From the NCBI GenBank assembly GCA_022822425.1, contig JAJEBS010000292.1, positions 1 to 61,461 on the forward strand: 61,461 nucleotides of DNA. Direction: 5' to 3'. The notes beneath the pieces were generated by a model. That model did not search any database. It was given only the letters and a program-made list of their open reading frames with translations, and had not been told where the DNA came from. The DNA comes from Gemmatimonadota bacterium. GTDB taxonomy: Bacteria; Gemmatimonadota; Gemmatimonadetes; Longimicrobiales; Gaopeijiaceae. Positions 1-7,870 of this stretch are shown piece after piece (the first letter of the stretch is position 1; each line of letters opens with the position of its first letter). The translations under genes and the position numbers were made by a program.

Positions 1-150
1 CTCATGGCGACCCACGATCTGTTTCGCGCCAAGGAGACCGGGACGCGCGTGGGCATCATGCGCTACGGGCGCCTTGTCACGGAGTTGGGCACGGAAGAGA
101 TCGGCCACGCGGATCTCGAGCGCATCTATCTGAAGCACATGCACGACTAG
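1..150 (+). CDS. ABC transporter ATP-binding protein, C-terminal end (partial)
   Basis: Only the last 49 codons are in the window; the reading frame is open from base 1. The fragment begins L-M-A-T-H-D, which matches the H-loop (switch) histidine that follows the Walker B/D-loop region of ABC ATPases. It continues with a V-G-I-M-x-x-G-R-L stretch typical of what follows the H-loop in export-type ATPases. The stop is 12 bp before the first of four ABC-2 permeases, so this is presumably the shared ATPase of that exporter. The Walker A and signature motifs lie outside the window and cannot be checked. Confidence 0.85.
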   Translation, partial: LMATHDLFRAKETGTRVGIMRYGRLVTELGTEEIGHADLERIYLKHMHD

Positions 151-162
151 GAGGCACCGACG

Positions 163-1569
163 ATGAGGCACATAGTACGCAAGGAGTTCACCGATGTCCT
201 TCGGGACGGGCGCTTCCGCTGGTGCTCGATCCTGGTGGGCGCGCTGCTGCTGGTTTCCCTGGGCCACGGATGGGTTCAGGCAAGAAGCGCGCAGCAGGAA
301 CACGCCGCCGCGCAGGCCACTGCCCGGGACCACTGGGAGTCTCAGGGCGAGAAGAATCCCCATTCGGCGGCCCACTACGGGATCTACGCCTTCAAGCCCC
401 GCCTGGCGCTGTCGTTCGTCGACGAGGGCGTCGATCCCTATACCGGCACGTCGGTGTGGCTCGAGGCGCACCGGCAGAACGACTTCCTGCTGCGTCCGGC
501 CCAGGACGCGACGGCGGCCCAGCGCATTGGCGCGCTGACGGCCGCGCAGGTGCTGCAGCACCTGGTGCCCCTTCTCATCATCCTGCTGACCTTCGGCGCG
601 CTCGCCGGCGAGCGGGAGCGGGGCACGCTGCGCCAGCTGCTGGCCACCGGAATCGGGCGGCGGGAGCTGGCTCTGGGAAAGGCGCTGGGCATAGCCGGGG
701 CGCTGGCGTTGCTGCTCGTGCCTGCGGCACTGGTGGGCGCGGCGGCCCTGGTTGTCGGAAGTCCCGGTCCGGCGGCTTCCCCGCTGGCCCGGGGCGTGGT
801 TCTGGCCGGTGTCTACCTGGCCTACTTCACCGCCTTCCTGGCGCTGTCACTGGCGGTGTCCGCCTGGGCCCGCTCGGCGCGCACCGCGCTGGTGATTCTG
901 CTGGGCGTGTGGGTGGTGAACGGGCTGGTGGCGCCGCGCGTCGCGGTGGATCTGTCGAAGTGGCTCCATCCGACGCCGTCGGCGCTCGAGTTCGCCCGCA
1001 ATGTCGAACGTGAAATGGCCGCCGGCGTGGAGGACATCTCCCGCCCGGACCGCGCGGCGTTGACCGAGCGCCTGCTGGCCGAGCACGGAGTGGAGCGGGT
1101 CGAGGACCTGCCCGTAAACGAGGTGGGGGTCTACCTGCAGGAGAGCGAGGAGTTCGGCAACCGCATCTTCGACCGCAACTACGGTGCGTTGTGGGATACA
1201 TTCGAACGCCAGGGCGTCGTGCATGAGGCGCTTGCGGTGGTGGCGCCGCTGCTGGCGGTGCGCACGCTCTCCATGGGGCTGGCCGGGACCGATGTCGAGC
1301 AGCACCGGCACTTCGCCACCGCAGCGGAGGCGTATCGCCGGGATCTGATGCGGCGGATGAACGGTGATCTGGCCGACAATTCCCGCACGGGCGACACCTA
1401 TCTGGCCGGACCCGAACTGTGGGAGGAGACGCCGCCGCTCGAGTACGCCGCCCCGACGCTGGGCTGGGTGCTGGGCAACCGCATCCTGTCGATCCTGGTT
1501 CTGGGGACATGGCTGGTCGGGGCAATCCTTGCGGCCGCGGCGCGGGTCCGGCGCGCGGAGGTGGGATAG
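163..1569 (+). CDS. ABC-2 family permease, type A, first copy
   Basis: 468 aa. A membrane segment near the N-terminus (about residues 19-36) is followed by a large extracytoplasmic loop, then several hydrophobic segments at about 130-260 and a last one near the C-terminus. The motif A-G-E-R-E-R-G-T-L at about residues 146-154 is the cytoplasmic signature of ABC-2 permeases that carry a DUF3526-like extracellular region. A GGAGG sequence overlaps the stop of the ATPase gene and sets the ATG at 163. The protein resembles the third permease (3019-4461): both have an H-Y-G-x-x-x-F block, a G-T-S-x-x-L-E-x-H-R-Q-N block and the same architecture. Substrate unknown; inferred to form one half of a heterodimeric membrane domain. 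Confidence 0.85.
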   Translation: MRHIVRKEFTDVLRDGRFRWCSILVGALLLVSLGHGWVQARSAQQEHAAAQATARDHWESQGEKNPHSAAHYGIYAFKPRLALSFVDEGVDPYTGTSVWLEAHRQNDFLLRPAQDATAAQRIGALTAAQVLQHLVPLLIILLTFGALAGERERGTLRQLLATGIGRRELALGKALGIAGALALLLVPAALVGAAALVVGSPGPAASPLARGVVLAGVYLAYFTAFLALSLAVSAWARSARTALVILLGVWVVNGLVAPRVAVDLSKWLHPTPSALEFARNVEREMAAGVEDISRPDRAALTERLLAEHGVERVEDLPVNEVGVYLQESEEFGNRIFDRNYGALWDTFERQGVVHEALAVVAPLLAVRTLSMGLAGTDVEQHRHFATAAEAYRRDLMRRMNGDLADNSRTGDTYLAGPELWEETPPLEYAAPTLGWVLGNRILSILVLGTWLVGAILAAAARVRRAEVG

Positions 1570-1570
1570 C

Positions 1571-3001
1571 ATGACCGCGCGCACCGTCCTCCGAAACGAA
1601 TGGCGTCTGCTCATGGCCGACCGGGCGCTCCGCATCGTGCTCGGGCTTTTCGCCGTCCTTCTCGTCTATGCGCTGGCCAACGGCGTGGTCTGGATGCGCT
1701 TTCAGGAGCGCACGGTGGAGGCCGTGCAGACCGGCAACGTCGACCGCGCGCGCGCCCTCGCCGAGGAGTTGGCCGCGATTGAGAACGGCGCCGAGCCGGC
1801 TTCGCGCTTCGCCGATCCCCGCGCCCCCAACGTGCTGGGCGGGGCCCGCGGCAGCCATACCGCAGTGCTGGAACCCGGTCCCCTGACGGCGCTGGCGGTC
1901 GGTCAGAGCGATCTCCTGCCCTACTACTACGACGTCAACATCTACACCAACGAGTCGTCGTTCCACCAGAACGGCGAGGTGGAGAATCCCCTTAACCTGA
2001 TGGTCGGGCGCTTCGACCTGGCCTTCGTCGTGATCTACCTGCTGCCGCTCCTGGTGCTGGCGCTCAGCTTCAACGTGCTCTCCGAGGAGCGCGAGCAGGG
2101 GACCCTGGCCCTGACGCTCTCACAGCCCGTGTCGGCCCGCAACGTCGTGGCCGCGAAGCTGGCCTTCCGGGCGCTGCTGGTGGTGGGCATGGTGCTGGCG
2201 GCCTCGCTGGTCGGCATTCTGGTCACGGGGGGCTTCGGCTCGCCGGGCCGGGTGCTTCTTTGGTGCGCCGCGGTGGTCACCTACGCGCTCTTCTGGTTCG
2301 TGCTCGCGGCGTGGGTGAACAGCCTGCGGCGATCCTCCGCCTGGAACGCCACGGTTCTGGTGGGGGCGTGGCTGGTCCTGGTGGTGGTGCTGCCGGCGGC
2401 CATCAACATCGCGTCGGGCCTGCTGCACCCGCTGCCGTCCCGCGTTCAGATGGTCACCGCCCAGCGGGAGGCCTCGAACGAGGCCGTGAACCGTCGCAGC
2501 GAACTGCTCGCCCGCTACCTGGAGGACCATCCCGAGATGGCGGGCGGCGTGGTGGCCGAAGAGCCCGGCCTGGGCGCGCTCGCCTGGGCCGCCACGGACG
2601 CCGTCAACCGCCGCCTCGAGGAAGTGACCTCGGAACACGATGCACGCCGCGCCGAGCAGATCGCCCTCGTGCGCCGCTACCGGTTCCTGTCGCCGGCGCT
2701 CCTGGCCCAGGAGGTGCTCATCGACGCGGCGGGAACGGGAGACGCGCGTTTCGCGGGCTTCCAGTCGCAGGTTCGCGCCTTCGCCGAGCAATGGCGGGAG
2801 TTCTTCGTGCCCGCAATCCTGGCCAGCGAGCAAATGGACGCCAGCGTCCTTCCCGACGTGCCGAAGTTCCGGCTCGAGGAAGAGGAAGGCGCCGACGTGG
2901 CACGCCGCGCGGGTGTGCCGCTCACGGTCCTCGGCGGACTTCTCGTCCTGGCGGGCGTGGGCGCCGGGGTGGGGCTCGGCCGGGTGCGGGGAGCGGACTG
3001 A
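1571..3001 (+). CDS. ABC-2 family permease, type B, first copy
   Basis: 476 aa. I start it at ATG 1571, one base after the preceding stop and behind a GGAGGTGGG ribosome-binding site inside the end of that gene; the same frame is open further upstream but overlaps the previous gene. One N-terminal membrane segment, an extracytoplasmic loop containing Y-Y-Y-D-V-N, and a cluster of hydrophobic segments around residues 150-280 with the signature S-E-E-R-E-Q-G-T-L. A final membrane segment lies at the C-terminus. It resembles the fourth permease (4472-5884) more than the first or third, so the operon alternates two permease types. Export role inferred from family. Confidence 0.85.
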   Translation: MTARTVLRNEWRLLMADRALRIVLGLFAVLLVYALANGVVWMRFQERTVEAVQTGNVDRARALAEELAAIENGAEPASRFADPRAPNVLGGARGSHTAVLEPGPLTALAVGQSDLLPYYYDVNIYTNESSFHQNGEVENPLNLMVGRFDLAFVVIYLLPLLVLALSFNVLSEEREQGTLALTLSQPVSARNVVAAKLAFRALLVVGMVLAASLVGILVTGGFGSPGRVLLWCAAVVTYALFWFVLAAWVNSLRRSSAWNATVLVGAWLVLVVVLPAAINIASGLLHPLPSRVQMVTAQREASNEAVNRRSELLARYLEDHPEMAGGVVAEEPGLGALAWAATDAVNRRLEEVTSEHDARRAEQIALVRRYRFLSPALLAQEVLIDAAGTGDARFAGFQSQVRAFAEQWREFFVPAILASEQMDASVLPDVPKFRLEEEEGADVARRAGVPLTVLGGLLVLAGVGAGVGLGRVRGAD

Positions 3002-3018
3002 GGCGAATCGGTCGCACA

Positions 3019-4461
3019 ATGAGCAACATTCTGCTGATCGCACGGCGGCAGGTGGGCGCGATGCGCGAGGATCGCTACGTCGTGTTCCTGCTGGGACTCG
3101 TCGCCGCTCTGGGGATCGTCTCCGTCCTCGGGGCCCGGCATCACACCGCGAGCGAGGCGGAACAGCGTGCCCGCTACCAGGCGCTGGTCGACCGCCAGTG
3201 GGCGGAGCAGCCGGACCGCCATCCGCACCGGGTGATCCACTACGGTTTCCTCGTCTTCCGCGAGGAGGCGCCCCTGGCGTTCTTCGATCCGGGTCTCGGC
3301 GCCTGGGCGGGGACATCGCTTTTTCTGGAGGGGCACCGGCAGAATTCGGCCAGCTTCGGCGATGCCCGACATGCGACGGCATTGCTGAGCTTCGGGCGGC
3401 TCACGCCGGCCGCCGTGCTGGGGCTGCTCCTGCCCTTGCTGGTTGTGGCCGCGGGATTCGCATCGGTAAGCCGCGAGAGGGAGCAGGGTACGCTTCCCAT
3501 GCTCCTGGCACAGGGCGCGACTCCGGCCCAGATCATGGCAGGGAAGGCGCTGGGCATCGGGACGGCAGCCGTAGCGGCGGTCCTGCCGATCGGGCTGATC
3601 ACGGCCGCATTCGTCGCCACTGGAGGCGGAGAACAACCCTCGATCGCGCGGATGCTGGCGCTCGCGGCAGTCTACGCGGCGTACCTTGCCGGGTGGGTGC
3701 TGCTGACGGTCCGGGTCTCGTCACGCAGTGCCTCCCCTCGAGCCGCTCTCGCCCGGCTCGTCGCCATCTGGGTCGTGCTGTGCGTTGCCGCCCCGCGGCT
3801 GGGCGCCTCCCTCGCGAACGCGCTTCATCCCATGCCGTCGCGCGCCGAGTTCACCGCCCGGGTGGAGGAGGCGCAGAGGCAGGTGGGGGACAGCCACAAC
3901 CCGGACGATCCCTTCTTCCGCGCTCTGCGCGACGAATACCTGGCGCGCTACCAGGTGGCGTCGGTCGAGGAGCTTCCGATGAACTGGGCAGGGGTCGTAA
4001 GCCGCGAGGGAGAGGCGGTCACCAGCCGCATCTCAGAGGAGCAACAGCAGGAACTGCTCGCCCTTCATCGGCGGCAGGACCGGGTCATGGCGTGGCTGGG
4101 GCTGCTCTCTCCCCATCTGGCGGCCCGGGACCTGTCGATGGCGGCGGCGGGAACCGGGCCGGAGGCGATGGAGGCCTTCCGCGCGCAGGCCGAAGCTCAT
4201 CGCTACGACATCATCCAGCGGCTGAACGACCTTCACATCCACGAGATCCACTACGAGAACGACCGCGCTCAGCGCATCGCGCGCCAGGAATGGACACGGT
4301 TCCCGGTCTTCGAGCCGAACCCGCCTTCGCTCCGGCGGGCTCTGGCCGATCGTCCTCTTTCGCTGGCCGCCCTGGGGCTGTGGATCGCTCTTCCTCTCGC
4401 GGGCCTCGCGCTGGGCCGCAGGCGGCTGCCGCGCGTGGGCATGGATCGTCCGTCGAGGTGA
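3019..4461 (+). CDS. ABC-2 family permease, type A, second copy
   Basis: 480 aa from ATG 3019, 17 bp after the preceding stop. Upstream in-frame sequence overlaps the previous gene and is not used. It shares with the permease at 163-1569 the H-Y-G-F-x-x-F block, a G-T-S-L-F-L-E-G-H-R-Q-N loop, the R-E-R-E-Q-G-T-L signature and a P-P-x-L-R-R-A-L near-terminal segment before the last membrane helix. The sequence is clearly diverged, so the duplication is old. It probably pairs with the type B protein encoded next and uses the same upstream ATPase. Confidence 0.85.
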   Translation: MSNILLIARRQVGAMREDRYVVFLLGLVAALGIVSVLGARHHTASEAEQRARYQALVDRQWAEQPDRHPHRVIHYGFLVFREEAPLAFFDPGLGAWAGTSLFLEGHRQNSASFGDARHATALLSFGRLTPAAVLGLLLPLLVVAAGFASVSREREQGTLPMLLAQGATPAQIMAGKALGIGTAAVAAVLPIGLITAAFVATGGGEQPSIARMLALAAVYAAYLAGWVLLTVRVSSRSASPRAALARLVAIWVVLCVAAPRLGASLANALHPMPSRAEFTARVEEAQRQVGDSHNPDDPFFRALRDEYLARYQVASVEELPMNWAGVVSREGEAVTSRISEEQQQELLALHRRQDRVMAWLGLLSPHLAARDLSMAAAGTGPEAMEAFRAQAEAHRYDIIQRLNDLHIHEIHYENDRAQRIARQEWTRFPVFEPNPPSLRRALADRPLSLAALGLWIALPLAGLALGRRRLPRVGMDRPSR

Positions 4462-4471
4462 GAGCGGAGAG

Positions 4472-5884
4472 GTGAGGTCCGAAAGCGCGAGAGCGTGGGT
4501 GCGCCTGATCCGGCTTGAACTCACCCGTGTGGTCCGCTCCGGCGGCGTCACGGTCGCGGCGGCTCTGCTGCTGGTGCTCGGCATCCATGCGGCCTGGCAG
4601 GGAAATCGCAGGGTCGCGGCGGCCGAGGACGCCGCGGCAGCAGCCCAAACCGCCTACCGGGATCAGCTCGCCCATCTCGTATCCCGCTATCCGCCGGCGA
4701 CCGAGGCGGGCGAGTTGCTGTACTACCTGGCCCTGCCGGCATCACAGCCGTCGTCCCGGCTGTCGGCGCTCGCGAGCGGCAGGACCGAGATCGAGACGGC
4801 CAACCTGCGAATCCGGCTGCTGGCGCTCGAAGGACAGCTCTACGAACAGGAGACGCTGAACCCGCGTCTCGCGGCTGCGGGGCACCTCGATCTGACGTTC
4901 GTCCTCATCGCCCTGCTTCCTCTATTCGTCATTGCCGTTACCTACGACATCGTTTCGGGTGAACGTGAGCGCGGCACCTGGGGCATGGCGCGGCTCTTCG
5001 CCCGGCCCCGGCGCCTGGTCGCCGCAAAGATCGGCGCGCGGGTGATCCTCGTAGGAGGGCTAGTGACGTCGCTGGCGCTGGTGGGAGCACTCCTGACTGG
5101 AATCGAAGGCGATGGCCGTGCGGGCTGGGCGGCCGCGCTGATCGCGCTGCACACCCTTTTCTGGTTCGCGCTCTGCCTGGGTGTCGCCGCCGGGCGCCGC
5201 TCCTCGACCGCCAATGCCATGATCCTGGTGGGGGTGTGGGTGGCCTTCACCTTCCTGGCCCCGGCGGTCCTGAGCCTGGCGAACTCGATCCTGCACCCCG
5301 CGCCCGAGGCGCTGGAGCTGACCGTGCGCCAGCGCCAGGGATATCACGAAGCGTGGGACCTGACGAAGGCCGAGACGATGGACTCGTTCTTCGAGGACTA
5401 CCCGCAGTGGAGCGACCGGACCGTCCCGGAAGACGAGTTTACGTGGACCTGGTACTACGCGATGAACCACCGGGGCGACCAGGCCGCCCGGGACGCCTCG
5501 CGCGCCTACCGCGATGTCCTGACGGAGCGGGACCAGTGGGCCCGGCGATGGTCGCTGCTGGTGCCGCCGCTCGCAGCCCGCATCGCGCTCGACCGGCTCG
5601 CGTCCACCGACCTGCCCACCCAGCTCGCCTACCAGGACGCGGTCCGGCGCTACCACGAGCGCCTCAAGGCCCATTTCCAGCCGGTTCTGTTCTCGGCCGC
5701 GGTGATCGCCGAGGTGGACTGGGAGCGGGTTCCCGTCTTCGAGCCGGCTGCCACCGCCGGTAAGGCATCGCAAGCCGGATTTCCGGCCGCTGCCGCGCTG
5801 ATCCTGGCATCCATCTGTGCGCTGCTGGCCGGGAGGATTCCGGCCGCCCGGGCGACGGCGGGGAGGGAAGGCGGGGCGGCATGA
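4472..5884 (+). CDS. ABC-2 family permease, type B, second copy
   Basis: 470 aa from GTG 4472, with a purine-rich GGAGAG just upstream and 10 bp after the preceding stop. N-terminal membrane helix at about residues 22-40, a loop ending N-P-R-L-A-A-A-G-H-L-D-L-T-F, then helices carrying the signature S-G-E-R-E-R-G-T-W. This parallels the N-L-M-V-G-R-F-D-L-A-F block of the first type B protein. The stop overlaps the ATG of the next gene (ATGA), so the MBL-fold proteins downstream are probably translated with the exporter. No cargo can be deduced. Confidence 0.84.
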   Translation: MRSESARAWVRLIRLELTRVVRSGGVTVAAALLLVLGIHAAWQGNRRVAAAEDAAAAAQTAYRDQLAHLVSRYPPATEAGELLYYLALPASQPSSRLSALASGRTEIETANLRIRLLALEGQLYEQETLNPRLAAAGHLDLTFVLIALLPLFVIAVTYDIVSGERERGTWGMARLFARPRRLVAAKIGARVILVGGLVTSLALVGALLTGIEGDGRAGWAAALIALHTLFWFALCLGVAAGRRSSTANAMILVGVWVAFTFLAPAVLSLANSILHPAPEALELTVRQRQGYHEAWDLTKAETMDSFFEDYPQWSDRTVPEDEFTWTWYYAMNHRGDQAARDASRAYRDVLTERDQWARRWSLLVPPLAARIALDRLASTDLPTQLAYQDAVRRYHERLKAHFQPVLFSAAVIAEVDWERVPVFEPAATAGKASQAGFPAAAALILASICALLAGRIPAARATAGREGGAA

Positions 5885-6783
5885 TCCTTCGCTTCGGCGT
5901 GCCTCTGGCGCCGGCGCTTCAACCGCTACACCTTCGGGTGCCTCTCGCGGGAGAGGCGTCATCTCCTTCGACGCGCGCCATGCCCAGAGAAATCCATCCC
6001 GGGATCCACTGGATTCAGGAGTTCGGGCCGGATCGGCCGGGGATCGCGAAGTCCCTGGTCGATCGCGGAGCCCACTGGTACCGTCCCGGGCGCGAGATCC
6101 ACGTTCCGCAGAACGCCTTCCTCTTCGCCGGGGAGCGGACGCTCCTCTTCGACACCCTGTCGCCGGCCGCGGACGAGCAGATCCTCGCGGACCTGGAGAC
6201 GGCGCTGGACGGCCGCGATCTTGACTATCTCGCGCTCTCGCACCCGGACGTTCCGCACGCGGGCAACACCTTCCGCATCCTTGAGCGTCATCCCGGCGCT
6301 ACGCTGGTGGCGCCCCGGTTCGGACGCACGCACGAGCTCTATCATCTTGAAGACGCGCACAAGGTGGGGCCGGGCGACTCGCTCGACCTGGGCGGGCTAC
6401 GGCTGAACTTCCACGACGCCGCATTCCTGGACGCGGCGATGTCGATGTGGATGACGGAGGAGACCTCGGGGATGCTGTTGCCGGTCGACTGGATGGGGCT
6501 GCCGCTGATGGACGGGGAAGGGCTCCTGTTCGCGGATGAGTTCCGCTCTCCGGTGGATGTCGACCGCTACGCGGAGTTCCACGGGCGGGTCATGTTCTGG
6601 ATGCGGTACGTGGATGTGTCGCGCACCCAGGCGGAGATCGATCTGCTCGCGGAGACGTACCGTCCGGCGATGGTCGCTTCCGCGCACGGGCCCGTGATTC
6701 GCGCCGACGTGCCGCGCTACTTCGAGATGATGAAGGAGGTCGTGGAGCGGGTGGCGACCGGCGGCCGGACGGGGGTGCTGTGA
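5881..6783 (+). CDS. MBL-fold (ODP-like) hydrolase, first copy
   Basis: 300 aa. Metallo-beta-lactamase fold related to the flavodiiron/ODP branch: a core beta-strand region with L-F-A-G-E-R-T-L-L-F-D-T, then L-A-L-S-H-P-D-V-P-H-A-G-N at about residues 118-130, and a late A-H-G-P motif. The canonical H-x-[HE]-x-D-H is altered to H-P-D-V-P-H, so metal binding is uncertain. ATG 5881 overlaps the previous stop and has GGAGGGAAGG about 10 nt upstream. An internal ATG at 5980 would remove a 33-residue extension that the sister protein lacks, so the mature start is uncertain. Paralogue of the next gene. Function unknown; perhaps an oxygen- or redox-sensing partner of the exporter. Confidence 0.75.
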   Translation: MILRFGVPLAPALQPLHLRVPLAGEASSPSTRAMPREIHPGIHWIQEFGPDRPGIAKSLVDRGAHWYRPGREIHVPQNAFLFAGERTLLFDTLSPAADEQILADLETALDGRDLDYLALSHPDVPHAGNTFRILERHPGATLVAPRFGRTHELYHLEDAHKVGPGDSLDLGGLRLNFHDAAFLDAAMSMWMTEETSGMLLPVDWMGLPLMDGEGLLFADEFRSPVDVDRYAEFHGRVMFWMRYVDVSRTQAEIDLLAETYRPAMVASAHGPVIRADVPRYFEMMKEVVERVATGGRTGVL

Positions 6784-7523
6784 GCGGGGTGGAGCTCACG
6801 CGGGATGTCTCCTGGATCGCGGAGAACTACCCGCTCGGCGAGGGCCGCAACGTCCACGTCAGCGTGTTCCTGATCCGCGCGGGGGCGAAGAACATCCTTA
6901 TCGATTCCGGCTCCTTCTATCATCGATCGAGCCTGGAGGAGCGCATCTCAAGCGCAACCGCCGGGGAGGGCATCCATTCGCTGGTGCTGTCGCACTCCGA
7001 CTATCCGCACTCCGGCAACATCCCGGCGTTCCGGCGACGCTGGGGCGACTTCGAGATCGTGGCCTCTTCCGGCGAGCCCGAGATCCAGGGGCTTCCGTAC
7101 GCCCGCCGCAGCCGGATCGGGGGGAGCCTGGAGGTGGCCGGAAGGGTCCTCGACTTCCTCGACCCGCCGCTCGCGGACCGCTCCCACACCTCGTGGATCT
7201 ACGATCGGGCGTCGCGCGTGCTCTTCGTTGCCGACGGCTTCGGCTACCACCACGCGGACGACGAGACCGGGCTGACCTCGCGCCAGCTGCCGGACGGCTT
7301 CCGGAGCGAGGAGATCTACACCTTCCACCGCGACACGCTGATCTGGCTTCGCTACGCCGATCCGTCGGTGCTCATGGGGGTGTTGCGGGGGATGCTCGAC
7401 GCGCGTGACGTGTCCTGGGTCGCGCCCATCCACGGGAATCCCATCGCGGCGGAGCACCTGGACGATTACCTGGAGCGGCTGGAGGAGGGGGTGCGGCGCA
7501 TCGTGGGGGAGCAGGCGGTCTGA
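6780..7523 (+). CDS. MBL-fold (ODP-like) hydrolase, second copy
   Basis: 247 aa from GTG 6780, which overlaps the preceding stop (GTGA). Same fold and order of motifs as the previous gene: I-L-I-D-S-G-S, then L-V-L-S-H-S-D-Y-P-H-S-G-N at about residues 68-80, a mid-domain V-A-D-G-F-G strand and a terminal A-P-I-H-G-N motif. The metal-site motif again reads H-x-D-x-x-H-x-G-N instead of the canonical form, so both paralogues share one variant. It is the last gene of the exporter operon; the stop is followed 12 bp later by a hairpin repeat. Confidence 0.75.
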   Translation: MSGVELTRDVSWIAENYPLGEGRNVHVSVFLIRAGAKNILIDSGSFYHRSSLEERISSATAGEGIHSLVLSHSDYPHSGNIPAFRRRWGDFEIVASSGEPEIQGLPYARRSRIGGSLEVAGRVLDFLDPPLADRSHTSWIYDRASRVLFVADGFGYHHADDETGLTSRQLPDGFRSEEIYTFHRDTLIWLRYADPSVLMGVLRGMLDARDVSWVAPIHGNPIAAEHLDDYLERLEEGVRRIVGEQAV

Positions 7524-7535
7524 GACGGGGGCGCT

Positions 7536-7582
7536 CTGCCGTCTTGGCAGGTCACCCTGAACGCTACCTGACAAAATGGCAG
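7536..7582. repeat. 47-bp hairpin repeat, copy 1
   Basis: Two 15-mers, CTGCCGTCTTGGCAG (7536-7550) and CTGACAAAATGGCAG (7568-7582), are imperfect reverse complements separated by 17 nt containing TCACC. They can form a long stem, and each is also a small inverted repeat by itself. The second 15-mer recurs exactly at 17649-17663, where it is again paired with a near match 31 bp away. Both copies lie 12-15 bp after a gene's stop codon. There is no T-tract, so it is not a textbook intrinsic terminator. It may be a REP-like element, a bidirectional terminator or a two-site operator. It lies in the gene-poor stretch 7524-7870. Confidence 0.7.
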
Positions 7583-7659
7583 GGTGAGGTGACACGGATC
7601 TGCCGGTTCTCGGGAATCCGCGGTTGCGCCACGTTTCCGGGCACGCGAACCACCGATCA

Positions 7660-7800
7660 GGAAGTGATCGACAGGTGGTTAGCGCCGAGTGGATCGAAGA
7701 AAGCCTGAAGCCTCGGTTCGATATTTCCGATAGCGACATCTATGCGGACGGATACGGCTATCATGTCACGCGCCTACGGACAAGGGCGTGGACAGCGATG
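7660..7800 (+). pseudogene. Serine-hydrolase (beta-lactamase/CubicO family) C-terminal remnant
   Basis: In one frame this stretch encodes R-Q-V-V-S-A-E-W-I-E-E-S followed by S-D-I-Y-A-D-G-Y-G-Y-H. That resembles the segment of class C beta-lactamase-like serine hydrolases in which 'x-I-V-P-x-E-W-V-E-x-S' precedes 'G-Y-G-Y-G-W'. The similarity fades into unrelated sequence after the tyrosine-rich block. There is no catalytic S-x-x-K region upstream, no suitable start, and the 3' end runs into the convergent gene at 7871. I read it as the debris of a lost gene. Apart from this and the hairpin, the 347 bp between 7524 and 7870 show nothing further. Confidence 0.45.
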
Positions 7801-7870
7801 CTCGGAGAACATTCTGAAGGCGATATTGGCTACGCAGCGTCCGGGCTGACGATCGGGTCAACGCCCTCGC

